DNA of 64,000 nt from Faecalibacterium duncaniae (GTDB lineage Bacteria; Bacillota; Clostridia; Oscillospirales; Ruminococcaceae), in NCBI RefSeq assembly GCF_010509575.1, contig NZ_CP048437.1:1984001-2048000 (forward strand), read 5' to 3'. Below, in pieces: positions 8,871 through 17,475 of the stretch. The position numbers were made by a program, and so were the translations under genes. The notes beneath the pieces are model-generated. The model made no database searches. It was not told the origin of the DNA and saw only the letters and a program-made list of their open reading frames with translations. Within the stretch, counting starts at the first letter, position 1. Every line of letters begins with the position of its first letter.

Positions 8871-8899
8871 AGTATAACGCGGCTGCTCCGCCTTGTCAA
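8871..8899 (-). promoter_or_regulatory. Sigma-A promoter of the riboswitch-ribU transcript
   Basis: Minus strand: TTGACA (8899-8894), 17-base spacer, TATACT (8876-8871). The start point falls just before the aptamer. Confidence 0.85.
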
Positions 8900-8911
8900 C
8901 CCCTTTTTTAT

Positions 8912-8941
8912 TTGCCCTGCACGGGCCGGATATGGTATACT
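8912..8941 (+). promoter_or_regulatory. Promoter of the MscS-family gene
   Basis: TTGCCC at 8912-8917, 18-base spacer, TATACT at 8936-8941, with a TGG before the -10. It is divergent from and almost abuts the ribU promoter. Confidence 0.7.
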
Positions 8942-8985
8942 GTGGGACAGGATGTTACAATTTCTGATACAAGGAGCTTTTTGCC

Positions 8986-10068
8986 ATGATTTTTACCGTT
9001 CGTGACCTCGGGTTCGAGATCGGGCCTTTTTTGCTGGAGGGCTGGTGGGCGCTGGCTGCCCGGGCTGTCTGCGCCGCTGTCATCGTTTTTGCGGGGCTTC
9101 TGGTCGGCTGGCTGCTGCGCCGGAAGATCTTTCCCGCTCTGCAGGCCCGCAGCTGGCACTTTGCCGCCACGCCCATCCTCCTGCGCAGCTTACAGAGCCC
9201 TTTGGCGCGGATGGCCTTTTACAGCGGCCTGTACCTGGCCTTGACCAGCCTGCCGTGGGCCATTCCGGGCCTGACAAAGTTTCTGTTCACGGCCTATAAG
9301 ATCGCAACGACCCTCCTGTTCTGCCAGGGCCTGTACAACGCTTCTGAGGTAGCCGACCTGCTGCTGGCTTCCTGCAGCCCGGAGATCCGGAGCAACAAGA
9401 CCCTGCGCTCCCTGCTGGACACCACCTACAAGGTGCTGGTCATCATTCTGGGTGTTGCCACCTGCGCGCAGATCGTCGGCTTCCCCATCGGCAGCATCGT
9501 AGCCGGTGCCGGTCTTGTAGGCCTGACCATCTCGCTGGCCGCGCAGGAAAGCGCCAGCAACCTGTTCAGCGGCATCGTCATCCTGCTGGACAAACCCTTT
9601 TCCATCGGTGACTGGATCACCGTGGGCAATGTGGAGGGCGAGGTCATCGACATCAATTTCCGCTCCACCCGCATCCGCTCCATGGACCACAGCGTGGTCA
9701 TTATCACCAACAGCCAGATCTGCGCCTCCACTGTCCAGAACACAGCCCTGCGCACCATGCGGCCCTATAAGTTCACGCTGGGTGTCACCTACGGCACCAC
9801 CCGTGCCCAGCTGGAGAAGCTGATGGCTGACCTGCAAGCCATGCTGGACAACAGCCCTTACACCAACAAGGGCACCAACATCGTCCGGCTGACCAGCTTT
9901 GGCGATTCCAGCATCAACATCCTCATCTCGGCCTACCTGACCACCAACGTCTATGCCACCTTCCTGCAGCAGCAGAATGATCTGAACCTGAACATCATGG
10001 ACGTGATGCAGGCAGACGGCGTGGACTTCGCCTTCCCCTCCACCAGTGTCTACATCGAAAAGAATTGA
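8986..10068 (+). CDS. Mechanosensitive ion channel, MscS family
   Basis: 360 residues. Three or four N-terminal hydrophobic helices end in the pore-lining segment GAGLVGLTISLAAQESASNL, followed by the MscS beta-domain hallmark LLDKPFSIGDWITVGNVEGE and a mixed C-terminal domain. Such channels open under membrane tension to release osmolytes during hypo-osmotic shock. The ATG follows AGGAG (in acaaggagc) at about 9 bases. It has its own promoter and a strong terminator, so it is monocistronic. An extra N-terminal helix makes it longer than E. coli MscS (286 residues), which is common in this family. Confidence 0.93.
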   Translation: MIFTVRDLGFEIGPFLLEGWWALAARAVCAAVIVFAGLLVGWLLRRKIFPALQARSWHFAATPILLRSLQSPLARMAFYSGLYLALTSLPWAIPGLTKFLFTAYKIATTLLFCQGLYNASEVADLLLASCSPEIRSNKTLRSLLDTTYKVLVIILGVATCAQIVGFPIGSIVAGAGLVGLTISLAAQESASNLFSGIVILLDKPFSIGDWITVGNVEGEVIDINFRSTRIRSMDHSVVIITNSQICASTVQNTALRTMRPYKFTLGVTYGTTRAQLEKLMADLQAMLDNSPYTNKGTNIVRLTSFGDSSINILISAYLTTNVYATFLQQQNDLNLNIMDVMQADGVDFAFPSTSVYIEKN

Positions 10069-10078
10069 GCATACCACA

Positions 10079-10121
10079 ACGCCCCCTGTGTGCCTGCTGC
10101 GGCGCACAGGGGGCGTTTTTT
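10079..10121 (+). terminator. Intrinsic terminator of the MscS-family gene
   Basis: ACGCCCCCTGTGTGC pairs with GCGCACAGGGGGCGT, followed by six T, 10 bases after the stop. Confidence 0.9.
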
Positions 10122-10127
10122 CATATG

Positions 10128-11771
10128 TTATTCCCGGCTCCTGATCTCGATCGTTCTGCTGCCAAGATCCTCATAGACGCGATGGGAGACAGAGAGCACC
10201 GTGCGGCCCGTGGAGGCACGGCGCAGAGCCGCCAGCACGCGGGCCTCCGTTTCGGCATCCAGATTAGCGGTGATCTCATCCAGCAGCAGCACGGCGGGAT
10301 CTGCAGCGGCGGCACGGGCAATGGACAGCAGCTGCCACTCGCCCTGTGAGAAGATGCCCTCGGTGCAGACTGTGTCATAGCCCTCCGGCAGAGCCCGGAT
10401 GGCAGCATCGATCCCGGCCAGTGCAGCGGCATCCTTTGCCATTTCCCCGGTGATCTGCGGGTCTCCCAGCGTGATCTGTTCCAGCACGGTGCCCGGCACG
10501 CGGGAGAAATGCTGTTCCACACAGCCGATGCAGGTGCGGCGCTCCCGGTCGGTGATGTCCCCCACCTTCACGCCGCCGATGGTCACCGTACCGGCCTCCG
10601 GCTGATACAGGCCCAGCAGGAGCTTGAACACGGTGCTCTTGCCCGCACCGGTGCGGCCCACCAGCGTGACCTGCTCCCCCTGTTTCACGGTCATGGAAAA
10701 ATCCTTCAGAACGTGCCGCTCCCCATAGCCGAAGGTGACGTGCGCAAATTCCACATCGCCCCGGGCAGCCTCCCTGCGCGCGGGCGGGATCGTGCGCTCC
10801 GGCTGGTCGAGAAAGGCATCGATGCGCCTGACACCCGCCATGGCCGACTGGATGGTCTGGATCTCCATGCCCAGGCTTTCGATGGGGGCGAAGATGCGGG
10901 AGATGTAGTTGATGACGGCCACCGAGGTGCCCACCGACATGCCGAACAGGGTCAGGAGCTGCGCGTTCCCCGAAGCGGACAGCAGCATCACGATGCCGAC
11001 CACAACGGCATTCAACAGCAGCACCACCGGCGAATAGACGGCATCATAAAAATTGGTGCGCTCCATGGCGGCATAGCTGTCACCGATGCACCGGTCATAC
11101 CGGCGTTCCATGTAATCTTCCAGACCCAGCGCCCGGATGGTGCGGATGTTGTGCAGGGTCTCGGGCACCTGCCCGGAAACTGCGGCGACCGCGCGGCGGT
11201 TGTCCAACTGCGCGGCCAGCATCCGCTTCTGGACGTAACGGGTGAACACGGCAAACAGCGGCAGCACCAGCAGCAGGATCAGCGCAAGGCCGGTGTTTTT
11301 TACCGCAATGACCCCCATGATGGAGACGATGCGGCAGGCATCTGCCGCCATGCTGATGATGCCAGAAGTGAACAGGGCTTCCACTGTGTCCACATCGCCC
11401 GAAAAGCGGGCGGCCACCTCGCCGGGGTTCTGCTCTGCCAGTGTGCCAGCGGGCAGACGGCTCAGCTTCCGGGACATCTCCGAGCGCAGGGCATGGGTCA
11501 TCCTCTGGCCAAAGAGCACCAGCAGACTTTCCTGCGCCGAGGTGAGCACACCTTCCAGTGCAAGGCTGCCGAAGTAGAGCAGCACGGCCAGAAAGGACAG
11601 CGGGAGGCCCGCGGTCAGACGGTCGATGACCCGGGCCAGCAGCAGGGGCGGCAACAGGGATACCGCCACCGAAGCCGCCACGCACAGCACCGTGCCCACC
11701 GTGAGAAGGCGGTGCGAAGCCGCTGCCATCCGGACGGCAGCAAACACGCCGTGATCATTTTTCTTTTTCAT
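10128..11771 (-). CDS. ABC exporter, ATP-binding/permease half-transporter (subunit 2)
   Basis: 547 residues: six membrane helices (about 1-310) fused to a nucleotide-binding domain. Walker A is GRTGAGKS and Walker B is AVLLLDEITAN with the catalytic glutamate present. The ABC signature is degenerate: FSQGEWQ instead of LSGGQ. The upstream partner has the opposite defect, so the two form a heterodimer with one weak and one competent ATP site. The ATG overlaps the partner's stop (ATGA at 11768-11771), giving translational coupling. The substrate is unknown; heterodimeric exporters of this type move drugs, peptides or lipids out of the cell. Confidence 0.92.
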   Translation of the reverse strand: MKKKNDHGVFAAVRMAAASHRLLTVGTVLCVAASVAVSLLPPLLLARVIDRLTAGLPLSFLAVLLYFGSLALEGVLTSAQESLLVLFGQRMTHALRSEMSRKLSRLPAGTLAEQNPGEVAARFSGDVDTVEALFTSGIISMAADACRIVSIMGVIAVKNTGLALILLLVLPLFAVFTRYVQKRMLAAQLDNRRAVAAVSGQVPETLHNIRTIRALGLEDYMERRYDRCIGDSYAAMERTNFYDAVYSPVVLLLNAVVVGIVMLLSASGNAQLLTLFGMSVGTSVAVINYISRIFAPIESLGMEIQTIQSAMAGVRRIDAFLDQPERTIPPARREAARGDVEFAHVTFGYGERHVLKDFSMTVKQGEQVTLVGRTGAGKSTVFKLLLGLYQPEAGTVTIGGVKVGDITDRERRTCIGCVEQHFSRVPGTVLEQITLGDPQITGEMAKDAAALAGIDAAIRALPEGYDTVCTEGIFSQGEWQLLSIARAAAADPAVLLLDEITANLDAETEARVLAALRRASTGRTVLSVSHRVYEDLGSRTIEIRSRE

Positions 11772-13507
11772 GCGCCCTCTCCCCCTTTCAGGCCGGTCTG
11801 GCTTTCATACAGCTGGCGGTAGACCGGAACCGCTGCCATCAGCTCCTCGTGGGTGCCAACGGTGGTTCTGCCGCCCTCCATAAAAATGATCTGCTGCATC
11901 TGCGGAAAATGGTACAGCCGGTGGGAGATCAGGAACACCACCTTATCCCTGGCATACGCCTGCAGCTCGGCAAAGATCGCATCCTCGGTGCTGCGGTCCA
12001 GTGCCGAGAAGGGGTCATCCAGCACCAGCACCGGGCGGGGATGGGCCAGCGTCCGGGCCAATGCCAGACGCTGTGCCTGCCCTCCGGAAAGGCGGGTGCC
12101 GCCGCTGCCGATGACCGTCTCCGTGCCCTTTTCCATGGCCAGCACTTCCTCCTTCAGGGCCGCGGCGGCAAGCCACGGCATGACATCCTGTTCGCTGCCG
12201 CAGAGGACATTATTCTGCACGGTGTCGGCACTCAGTTCCGGGTCATGGCCCAGATACCCGACCGTGGCGGCGATCTGGCGCGGGGTCAGGGAGGAAAACT
12301 CCCTGCCGCCAAAGCAGACCGAGCCTTGATAGGGCGCTTCGCAGAGGAATACGCGGCCAAGGGTGGATTTTCCGCAGGCGACCGGGCCGGTGATGCCGAT
12401 GATATCGCCGGGGTGGGCCGTCAGGCTCAGGCCGGAGAATACAGGCTCTTCCCCATAGGAGAAGGCGAGTTCTTTCAGCGTCACCTCCTGTGCCGCCGGG
12501 ATCTGCAGGGCATCCAGCTGCTCGGGCGTTTTCATCAGGGGTCTGATGCGCTTCCAGGAGACCTCTGCCTTTTGCACCGCGTTGAAGAGCTTGGCCACCT
12601 TGGAGGATTTGACCACCAGCTTGGTGAAACAGGAGAGGAAGGTGGTGAAGGCGGCGATATCCCAGTGGTTCCAGCCAGTACCCAGCACATTCTTTGCGCC
12701 GAACCACAGGATGAAGAGGGTCCCTGCCTCGGATGCCGCCAGATAAAGCGGCGGCAGAGCGGACTGCCACACATTGTTCCGCACGGCAGTCTTTTCGTAA
12801 AGGCTCAGGGCCTCCTCGTATTTTTCCATCCGGGCCTCCTCGCAGCTGTAGATGCGGTAGGTCACGGCATTCCGGGCACGGTCCAGCGTGGCACTGCTCA
12901 GGGCACCGGCGGCCTTTTTATAGGCTGCACCGGCGCGCTGCACCGGCTTTTTCATCCCTGCCGCGCAGACATAGGACACGGGAGTAAAAAGCAGGCCCAG
13001 GATCGCCAGCCGCCAATCGTACACCAGCAGCATGACCGCATAGCCCGCCAGCGCCACACCGGTGTCGAACACCTCCGTGGTGAACTTGCGCATTCCCTCC
13101 ACGCAGTCATCCACATCGGCGATGGCTTTGGTCATCAGCTCACCGGCCCCCTCTTTTTCCAGCGCTGCCCGGCTCTGCCGCACCAGATTGGCGTACAGGA
13201 TGCCCTTCATCCGGCGGTTGATGTTGTTGGCGAAGCGGCGCACGTAAAAGCGTTTGATGAAGCGCGCCGCCTGCACCAGCAGTGTGACCGCAATGTAGGC
13301 CAGCACCAGCAGCGCCATTTGGGCTGCGGCCTCACTGCCACCCAGGATGTCCGCCAGGCACTGGGCCAACCGGCCCTCGAACCACGGCGCGGCCAGCAGA
13401 CCGATGTTATAGACAAGGCCCGAAAGGGTCACAAGGAGCAGCGGGAGCCACTCCACCCTGAAATAGGAGAGGACCCGGTCCGGGCGGAACGATTTATCTT
13501 TTTTCAT
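11768..13507 (-). CDS. ABC exporter, ATP-binding/permease half-transporter (subunit 1)
   Basis: 579 residues, starting [20 protein letters not shown]. It has six membrane helices, then Walker [10 protein letters not shown], a canonical signature [12 protein letters not shown] and Walker [13 protein letters not shown], where aspartate replaces the catalytic glutamate. This is the degenerate Walker B typical of one partner in heterodimeric exporters. Its Walker site pairs with the degenerate FSQGE signature of subunit 2, while its intact signature serves subunit 2's intact Walker B. The ATG at 13507 is preferred because GGAGG lies about 11 bases upstream; a longer in-frame start at 13537 precedes that site. 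An extended -10 (TGGTATACT) lies near 13541-13549. Confidence 0.92.
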   Translation of the reverse strand: MKKDKSFRPDRVLSYFRVEWLPLLLVTLSGLVYNIGLLAAPWFEGRLAQCLADILGGSEAAAQMALLVLAYIAVTLLVQAARFIKRFYVRRFANNINRRMKGILYANLVRQSRAALEKEGAGELMTKAIADVDDCVEGMRKFTTEVFDTGVALAGYAVMLLVYDWRLAILGLLFTPVSYVCAAGMKKPVQRAGAAYKKAAGALSSATLDRARNAVTYRIYSCEEARMEKYEEALSLYEKTAVRNNVWQSALPPLYLAASEAGTLFILWFGAKNVLGTGWNHWDIAAFTTFLSCFTKLVVKSSKVAKLFNAVQKAEVSWKRIRPLMKTPEQLDALQIPAAQEVTLKELAFSYGEEPVFSGLSLTAHPGDIIGITGPVACGKSTLGRVFLCEAPYQGSVCFGGREFSSLTPRQIAATVGYLGHDPELSADTVQNNVLCGSEQDVMPWLAAAALKEEVLAMEKGTETVIGSGGTRLSGGQAQRLALARTLAHPRPVLVLDDPFSALDRSTEDAIFAELQAYARDKVVFLISHRLYHFPQMQQIIFMEGGRTTVGTHEELMAAVPVYRQLYESQTGLKGGEGA

Positions 13508-13551
13508 GGGGCATTTTACCTCCTGTGGGTGTTCCATTCAGTATACCACGG

Positions 13552-13782
13552 TACAAAAAGCATCTGGACAGCTTTGTTCAGAAAAAAGCCATGACAGCAG
13601 GAACAAAATGCAAGATCATTGCAATGGTCACCGCTGTCATGGCGATCGGTTTTCTTTGTATGAAAAATGCTCCCATCGGCAGGATCTGCATTGCAGTGGT
13701 GTGGGTCTGCCATCTTCTGTATTTCACCTTGCGGGTCAAGACCATCAAGCCCACAGAGCAGACTCAGGAAAGTGCAGAATAG
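13552..13782 (+). pseudogene. C-terminal remnant of a DUF454 (YbaN-like) small membrane protein
   Basis: An open frame without a convincing start or ribosome binding site reads [14 protein letters not shown], then two hydrophobic helices, then TLRVKTIKP. From memory this resembles the last 75 or so residues of DUF454/YbaN inner-membrane proteins, normally 115-130 residues long. The match begins just after the promoter of the divergent ABC exporter, so the N-terminal half appears deleted. An ATG at 13591 could still make a 63-residue two-helix protein, but nothing like an AGGAGG precedes it. Function of the family is unknown. Confidence 0.55.
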
Positions 13783-13844
13783 ATCCCACCCGGGATACCA
13801 TTAGATTGCGGACACCCATAGCCCGCAGGGATACAGTTCCGTTC

Positions 13845-14615
13845 TTATCGGTTCACGAAATTCAGCGCCAGCACAAGCAGCAGCATGTGTACCGGGTAAA
13901 AGGCGTAGCAGGCATACTGGAACGGTTTGCTGTGGCAGCCCTGCCGCCCGCGATACAGCCAGATGGGCACCAGCGCCAGCAGCGCAAGCCCCTGCTGACA
14001 CAGCTCAAACTCCATGCCGAACAGCCGGATGGGGTACATCAGCCCGCCCAGAAGCACCACATTGATCCAGTACAGGGTCAGCACCTGTCCCAGCAGGCAC
14101 CACCATTTCCGGCCCCGGAAAATGTAAAAAGCGAACACGGTCAGCACACCGGCACCGTAGTAATCTGTCATGCCCAGCGTTCCCAGCAGCGCCCCTGCTG
14201 CTGCCACTGCGGCGCACACCGGCAGCGAGACCCAGAGCTTTTGCTTTTTGCGCACCGTTTCCATCAGATGCACCCCCAGAAGCCCCAGCAGCAGCGTCCA
14301 GATCACGTTCTGGTGCACCGGGTAGAACCATGTCCCGCCATACATCAGATCAAAGGGCACTTCCGAAAGCAGCGCAAACAACAGCAGCCTCAGGGCATAA
14401 CGCTTCAGATTTCGGGTATGAAAGTAGCCTTCCACTGTCATAAATGCAAAGATAGGGAACGCCAGCCGCCCGGCACAGGTCAGCCAGTCCTGCGCCGGCA
14501 GAAGGGTCGCCCACAGGTGATCCATCAGCATCAGCGCCATGGCAATGATATGAAGTGCTGCTGCACTCAGGTCAATGCAATTTGCGGCAGTGGAACAAAT
14601 CGGTTTGGTTGACAT
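13845..14615 (-). CDS. TraX family membrane protein
   Basis: 256 residues with about eight hydrophobic helices. The start MSTKPICSTAANCIDLSAAA leads into LHIIAMALMLMDHLW, GRLAFPIFAFMTVEGYFHT and FALLSEVPFDLMY, the recognisable TraX core. TraX acetylates F pilin in conjugative plasmids; chromosomal firmicute members are of unknown role and probably acylate a surface or lipid substrate. The ATG at 14615 has GAGG seven bases upstream; a second ATG at 14621 is possible. No conjugation genes are nearby, so a pilin-acetylation role is not supported here. Confidence 0.88.
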   Translation of the reverse strand: MSTKPICSTAANCIDLSAAALHIIAMALMLMDHLWATLLPAQDWLTCAGRLAFPIFAFMTVEGYFHTRNLKRYALRLLLFALLSEVPFDLMYGGTWFYPVHQNVIWTLLLGLLGVHLMETVRKKQKLWVSLPVCAAVAAAGALLGTLGMTDYYGAGVLTVFAFYIFRGRKWWCLLGQVLTLYWINVVLLGGLMYPIRLFGMEFELCQQGLALLALVPIWLYRGRQGCHSKPFQYACYAFYPVHMLLLVLALNFVNR

Positions 14616-15142
14616 GATCATACCTCGTCTTTGTCTAAATTCAGTTGCTTTGTCTGGAATACGAACGACTCCCTCCAAGAATTGCAGCCCCGGCAGTTTT
14701 TTACCGCCGGGGCTGCAGCACTTCATCGTTTATCCCTCCGGTTTTGCACCGGCCATTTTGGATACGGCAAGCATCCAGGGCAGCTTCTGCCATTTGCTCT
14801 GCCTGCAAAATGGGGGATGCAGTGCACCCGCCCCGCAGGCGGAAAAATGCTCCCGCAGCAGTCTGCGGGGCAAATTCAGAAAGGGTGGCTTGCCTGCCTG
14901 CCCATGGAGACGTAAGCACGGTAGCAGGAATGTGAGGAATGGCAAAGGACGGTTTCGGCGAAGAAACGTCTGGCGGTGGCGGAAAAGCCGAACGCAAGAT
15001 TTTTTCAATTATGCTGGCTCGTAAGGTGAACCGGACCGAAACTTCCTTGCGGAACTGTGCAGCGTTATCGTTCATCTGCACCTGAACCGGCAGCCGCGTC
15101 CCCGGCGCTTGCCGCACCCAAAATAGCCGGTGGAGCGTTTAT
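14616..15142. other. 527-base intergenic region with no convincing gene
   Basis: Contains the inverted repeat at 14684-14716 and several overlapping open frames on both strands (for example minus 14730-15008, 92 residues, arginine- and proline-rich). None has a good ribosome binding site with family-like sequence. The stretch resembles the multi-copy intergenic sequence seen in related genomes, but that is an impression only. Confidence 0.5.
14684..14716. repeat. Perfect 11-base inverted repeat
   Basis: GCAGCCCCGGC (14684-14694) and GCCGGGGCTGC (14706-14716) around an 11-base loop containing six T. No T-run follows on either strand, so it is not a standard terminator. It lies in the upstream region of the traX-like gene. 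Confidence 0.7.
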
Positions 15143-15781
15143 TCAGGCATTGGTGCTTTCCAGATAGGTCTCAAATGCTTCGGCAAAGCTGGCGTTCACA
15201 TCAAAGGGAACTGCATAGTCCACCCGGGAGGTCACAAGGCACAGGTCGATCCGGTTGGAGGTCTCGTCCGCCTGTCGGTTCAGCTTGCCCAGAGCAGCGT
15301 GGATGACCCTGCGGTCATAGTTGATGGTGGTCACCCGCTTCACATCACAGCGGTAGGCGATCTGGTTGCCCTCTGCATTGAAACGGTAGCCGGTACCGCC
15401 GCCGGAAAGCAGCTGCTCGGAGCTGCGCAGGTCATTCATTCGCTTGAAAGTGCGCGCCACGCTCTGCCGCGCAGCGTTCAAACTGACCTCGCTGTCCATA
15501 TCCATGTCCAGCGCATCCTTTGCCTTGCGGATGGCAGCGAACAGGCGGCCCTTCTCCTCCAGCAGATAGAGCATGAACCGGGCAATATCGGTGATCTGCT
15601 GGGCATATTCAGTCTGGGGCAGGTCCAGGATCGTCTCGTCCTCAGCCTCTGCCATAACCTTGTGGCGCAGATAGGTGTTGGCCACATTCGTCACGTTGGA
15701 ATCGCAGTCCAGAATACCCTGGGCCTCGTCCAAAAGGGCCTGCAGCTTGTTCTGATAGCGGAATGCTTCTTTCAGATTCAT
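15143..15781 (-). CDS. Conserved-looking hypothetical helical protein
   Basis: 212 residues, soluble, rich in predicted helix, with the charged repeating pattern of coiled coils in residues 1-130 (MNLKEAFRYQNKLQALLDEA; IRKAKDALDMDMDSEVSLNA) and a C-terminal segment VTTINYDRRVIHAALGKLNR. I do not recognise a family. The ATG at 15781 follows GAGGTG at six bases; a GTG nine bases earlier would overlap that site. No signal peptide or membrane helix. It stands alone between a hairpin-terminated tRNA gene and the 527-base gap, on the same strand as both. Confidence 0.75.
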   Translation of the reverse strand: MNLKEAFRYQNKLQALLDEAQGILDCDSNVTNVANTYLRHKVMAEAEDETILDLPQTEYAQQITDIARFMLYLLEEKGRLFAAIRKAKDALDMDMDSEVSLNAARQSVARTFKRMNDLRSSEQLLSGGGTGYRFNAEGNQIAYRCDVKRVTTINYDRRVIHAALGKLNRQADETSNRIDLCLVTSRVDYAVPFDVNASFAEAFETYLESTNA

Positions 15782-15883
15782 TGTGTCCACCTCGTTTTGT
15801 CTTGTTCACTGTGCGTTCCCGCCTGTTTTCCTCTATTGAACCATATTTTCCGGCAAAGCACAAGCCGCCCACCCAAAAGTGCA

Positions 15884-15932
15884 TCAAAATGCAAAGCGCC
15901 CCAACATGTTCTCTACCACACGTTGGAGCGCT
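15884..15932 (-). terminator. Terminator after tRNA-Gly(CCC)
   Basis: Minus strand: AGCGCTCCAACGTGT pairs with ACATGTTGGGGCGCT (two non-Watson-Crick positions), followed by TTTGCATTTTG. It lies six bases past the tRNA 3' end. Confidence 0.75.
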
Positions 15933-15938
15933 AATTTC

Positions 15939-16014
15939 TGGAGCAGGATACGGGACTCGAACCCGCCGCCTACTGCTTGGGAAGCAGTCGCTCTACCGGA
16001 TGAGCTAACCCTGC
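15939..16014 (-). tRNA. tRNA-Gly (anticodon CCC), CCA encoded
   Basis: Minus-strand cloverleaf: acceptor GCAGGGT / ATCCTGC, D-arm TAGCTCATCCGGTAGAGC, anticodon loop CTTCCCAAG with anticodon CCC, T-arm GGGTTCGAGTCCC. Discriminator T then CCA are present in the DNA (15942-15939). Confidence 0.97.
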
Positions 16015-16156
16015 AGGACTGCTCCATTAGTGTAGCAAAGTGCAGCGGTTTTGTCAACAGTTTTTTCTGTCGGAACGCGGCAGGCGGAAAAAACTTGCTT
16101 TTTGCGCCAGTTGCTTTATAATGAAAGATAGATTATCACAATGGAAGGAATTCTAC

Positions 16157-16531
16157 ATGATCTTTGTGCCCATGCTGCACTATCTGCAGAACAAAAACTC
16201 ATTCAGCGGCAACGAGGACGGGATGCGCTATCTCATCACCCCGGGCAAGCGCTCCGTCCCCGACCCAGACGGCAGCGAGGAGGCCAAAAAAGAAGAGGCC
16301 ATCCTCACGGTGGATCTCTGGCCCGAGCCGTGGACGCTGGACAAGACCGATCCGGCCCTGCGGCGGCGGGAGATTTTCCCGATGACCGAAGAGGGCCGCA
16401 CCGCAGTCGCCCAATATCTGAACGATGCCTACAACGCCGAACCGGAACGCTGGAGCGCCCACCCGTCCATCCTGGACTGCGAGCCCTGGACACCGCCCGC
16501 ACCGGAACCGGATGCCGAGACACAACACTGA
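16157..16531 (+). CDS. Hypothetical protein at the head of the DnaD/helicase-loader operon
   Basis: 124 residues, MIFVPMLHYLQNKNSFSGNE at the N-terminus and an acidic proline-rich end. The start has GGAAGGAA six bases upstream. No membrane segment or signal peptide. The family is unknown to me. It is separated by eight bases from a DnaD-domain gene, which is followed by a DnaI-like ATPase gene, so it is probably cotranscribed with primosome-type genes. The spaced motif MRYLITPGKRSVPDPDGSEE is basic then acidic; nothing catalytic is visible. Confidence 0.8.
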   Translation: MIFVPMLHYLQNKNSFSGNEDGMRYLITPGKRSVPDPDGSEEAKKEEAILTVDLWPEPWTLDKTDPALRRREIFPMTEEGRTAVAQYLNDAYNAEPERWSAHPSILDCEPWTPPAPEPDAETQH

Positions 16532-16539
16532 GGTGCACC

Positions 16540-17466
16540 ATGATCTATCGACTGAAAGAATTCAAGGGTGACACCATCCCGGTGCCGCAGCTGGTCTTTT
16601 CCAAGCTGGGCATTGCGGAGGAATATAACGTCCGGGTGGCTCTGTATGTGCTGGCCACCGGTATCACTGACCCGGAGAAGCTCTGCGCTGACTTAAAGCT
16701 CCGCAGCAAGATGACCGCCGAGAGTGCCCTGTCCTTCTGGGCCGGTGCGGGTCTGCTGGAACGGTACGAGGAGAACGCCGCCCCGGGCGAGGAGCCCACA
16801 GCCCCTGCCCCCATGACCTGGAGCGAGATCGCAGCGGCCAGCCGCACCGACCCCATGATCTCCTCCCTCATCGACTGCGCCCAGACCAGCTTTGCCCGCC
16901 CGCTGACCCACCCTGAAATGGAAAAGCTGGTAAACTTCTATGTGCAGGAGGCCTTTGCACCCGAGACCGTCATGCTCTGCGTGGCCTATGTGGCCAGCCG
17001 GGGCAAGCGGACGATGGGTGCCGTCAGCCACGAATTGAAGGTCTGGCGGGCCGAGGGTGTGGAGACCGGCGAACAGGCCGACGCACACCTCCAGCTGCTG
17101 GCCCTGCGCGCCCAGCGGGAGCAGTACGTCAGCGGCCTGCTGGGCATTGCCGACACCGAGCTGACCCTTGGCGGGCGCAAGGCCATTGCCCGCTGGTACG
17201 AGGTCTACGGCTACGATGATGCCATGGTGCAGGAAGCCGCCATACAGGCCGGACCCAAGCGGGATCTCTGGTACTGGAACAGCATCCTCAAGACCTGGAA
17301 CGCCAAGGGCCTGCGCACCGTCCACGATGTGCGGGGCCCGGTGGCCGGGATGGGTGCCAGCCGGAACCTCCGGGTGGACCGCGCCGAACCCAGCGGAAAC
17401 GATTTTCTCAAGAACGCTGCCCGCCGCCGTCCGCTCCGCAAAAAGACGGACACGCCTGCAGAATAA
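16540..17466 (+). CDS. DnaD domain protein (primosome component)
   Basis: 308 residues. The N-terminal winged-helix-like part (about 1-85: VPQLVFSKLGIAEEYNVRVA) and two DnaD/DnaB2-type modules (about 120-185 and 205-270) fit Firmicute DnaD/DnaB primosomal proteins, which bind single-stranded DNA and help load the replicative helicase. The second module ends in WYWNSILKTWNAKGL, close to the family's YxxxIL-W motif (WxxxIL-W here). The C-terminus is basic. The start has GAGGTG at about six bases. It lies nine bases before a DnaI-like ATPase gene, the expected functional partner. A phage origin is possible but nothing else phage-like is adjacent. Confidence 0.9.
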   Translation: MIYRLKEFKGDTIPVPQLVFSKLGIAEEYNVRVALYVLATGITDPEKLCADLKLRSKMTAESALSFWAGAGLLERYEENAAPGEEPTAPAPMTWSEIAAASRTDPMISSLIDCAQTSFARPLTHPEMEKLVNFYVQEAFAPETVMLCVAYVASRGKRTMGAVSHELKVWRAEGVETGEQADAHLQLLALRAQREQYVSGLLGIADTELTLGGRKAIARWYEVYGYDDAMVQEAAIQAGPKRDLWYWNSILKTWNAKGLRTVHDVRGPVAGMGASRNLRVDRAEPSGNDFLKNAARRRPLRKKTDTPAE

Positions 17467-17475
17467 GGAGCTTTT

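Noticed and set aside
14730-15008. 92-residue minus-strand open frame
   Set aside because: Arginine- and proline-rich, no ribosome binding site that decides a start, no family resemblance; kept only as an intergenic note.
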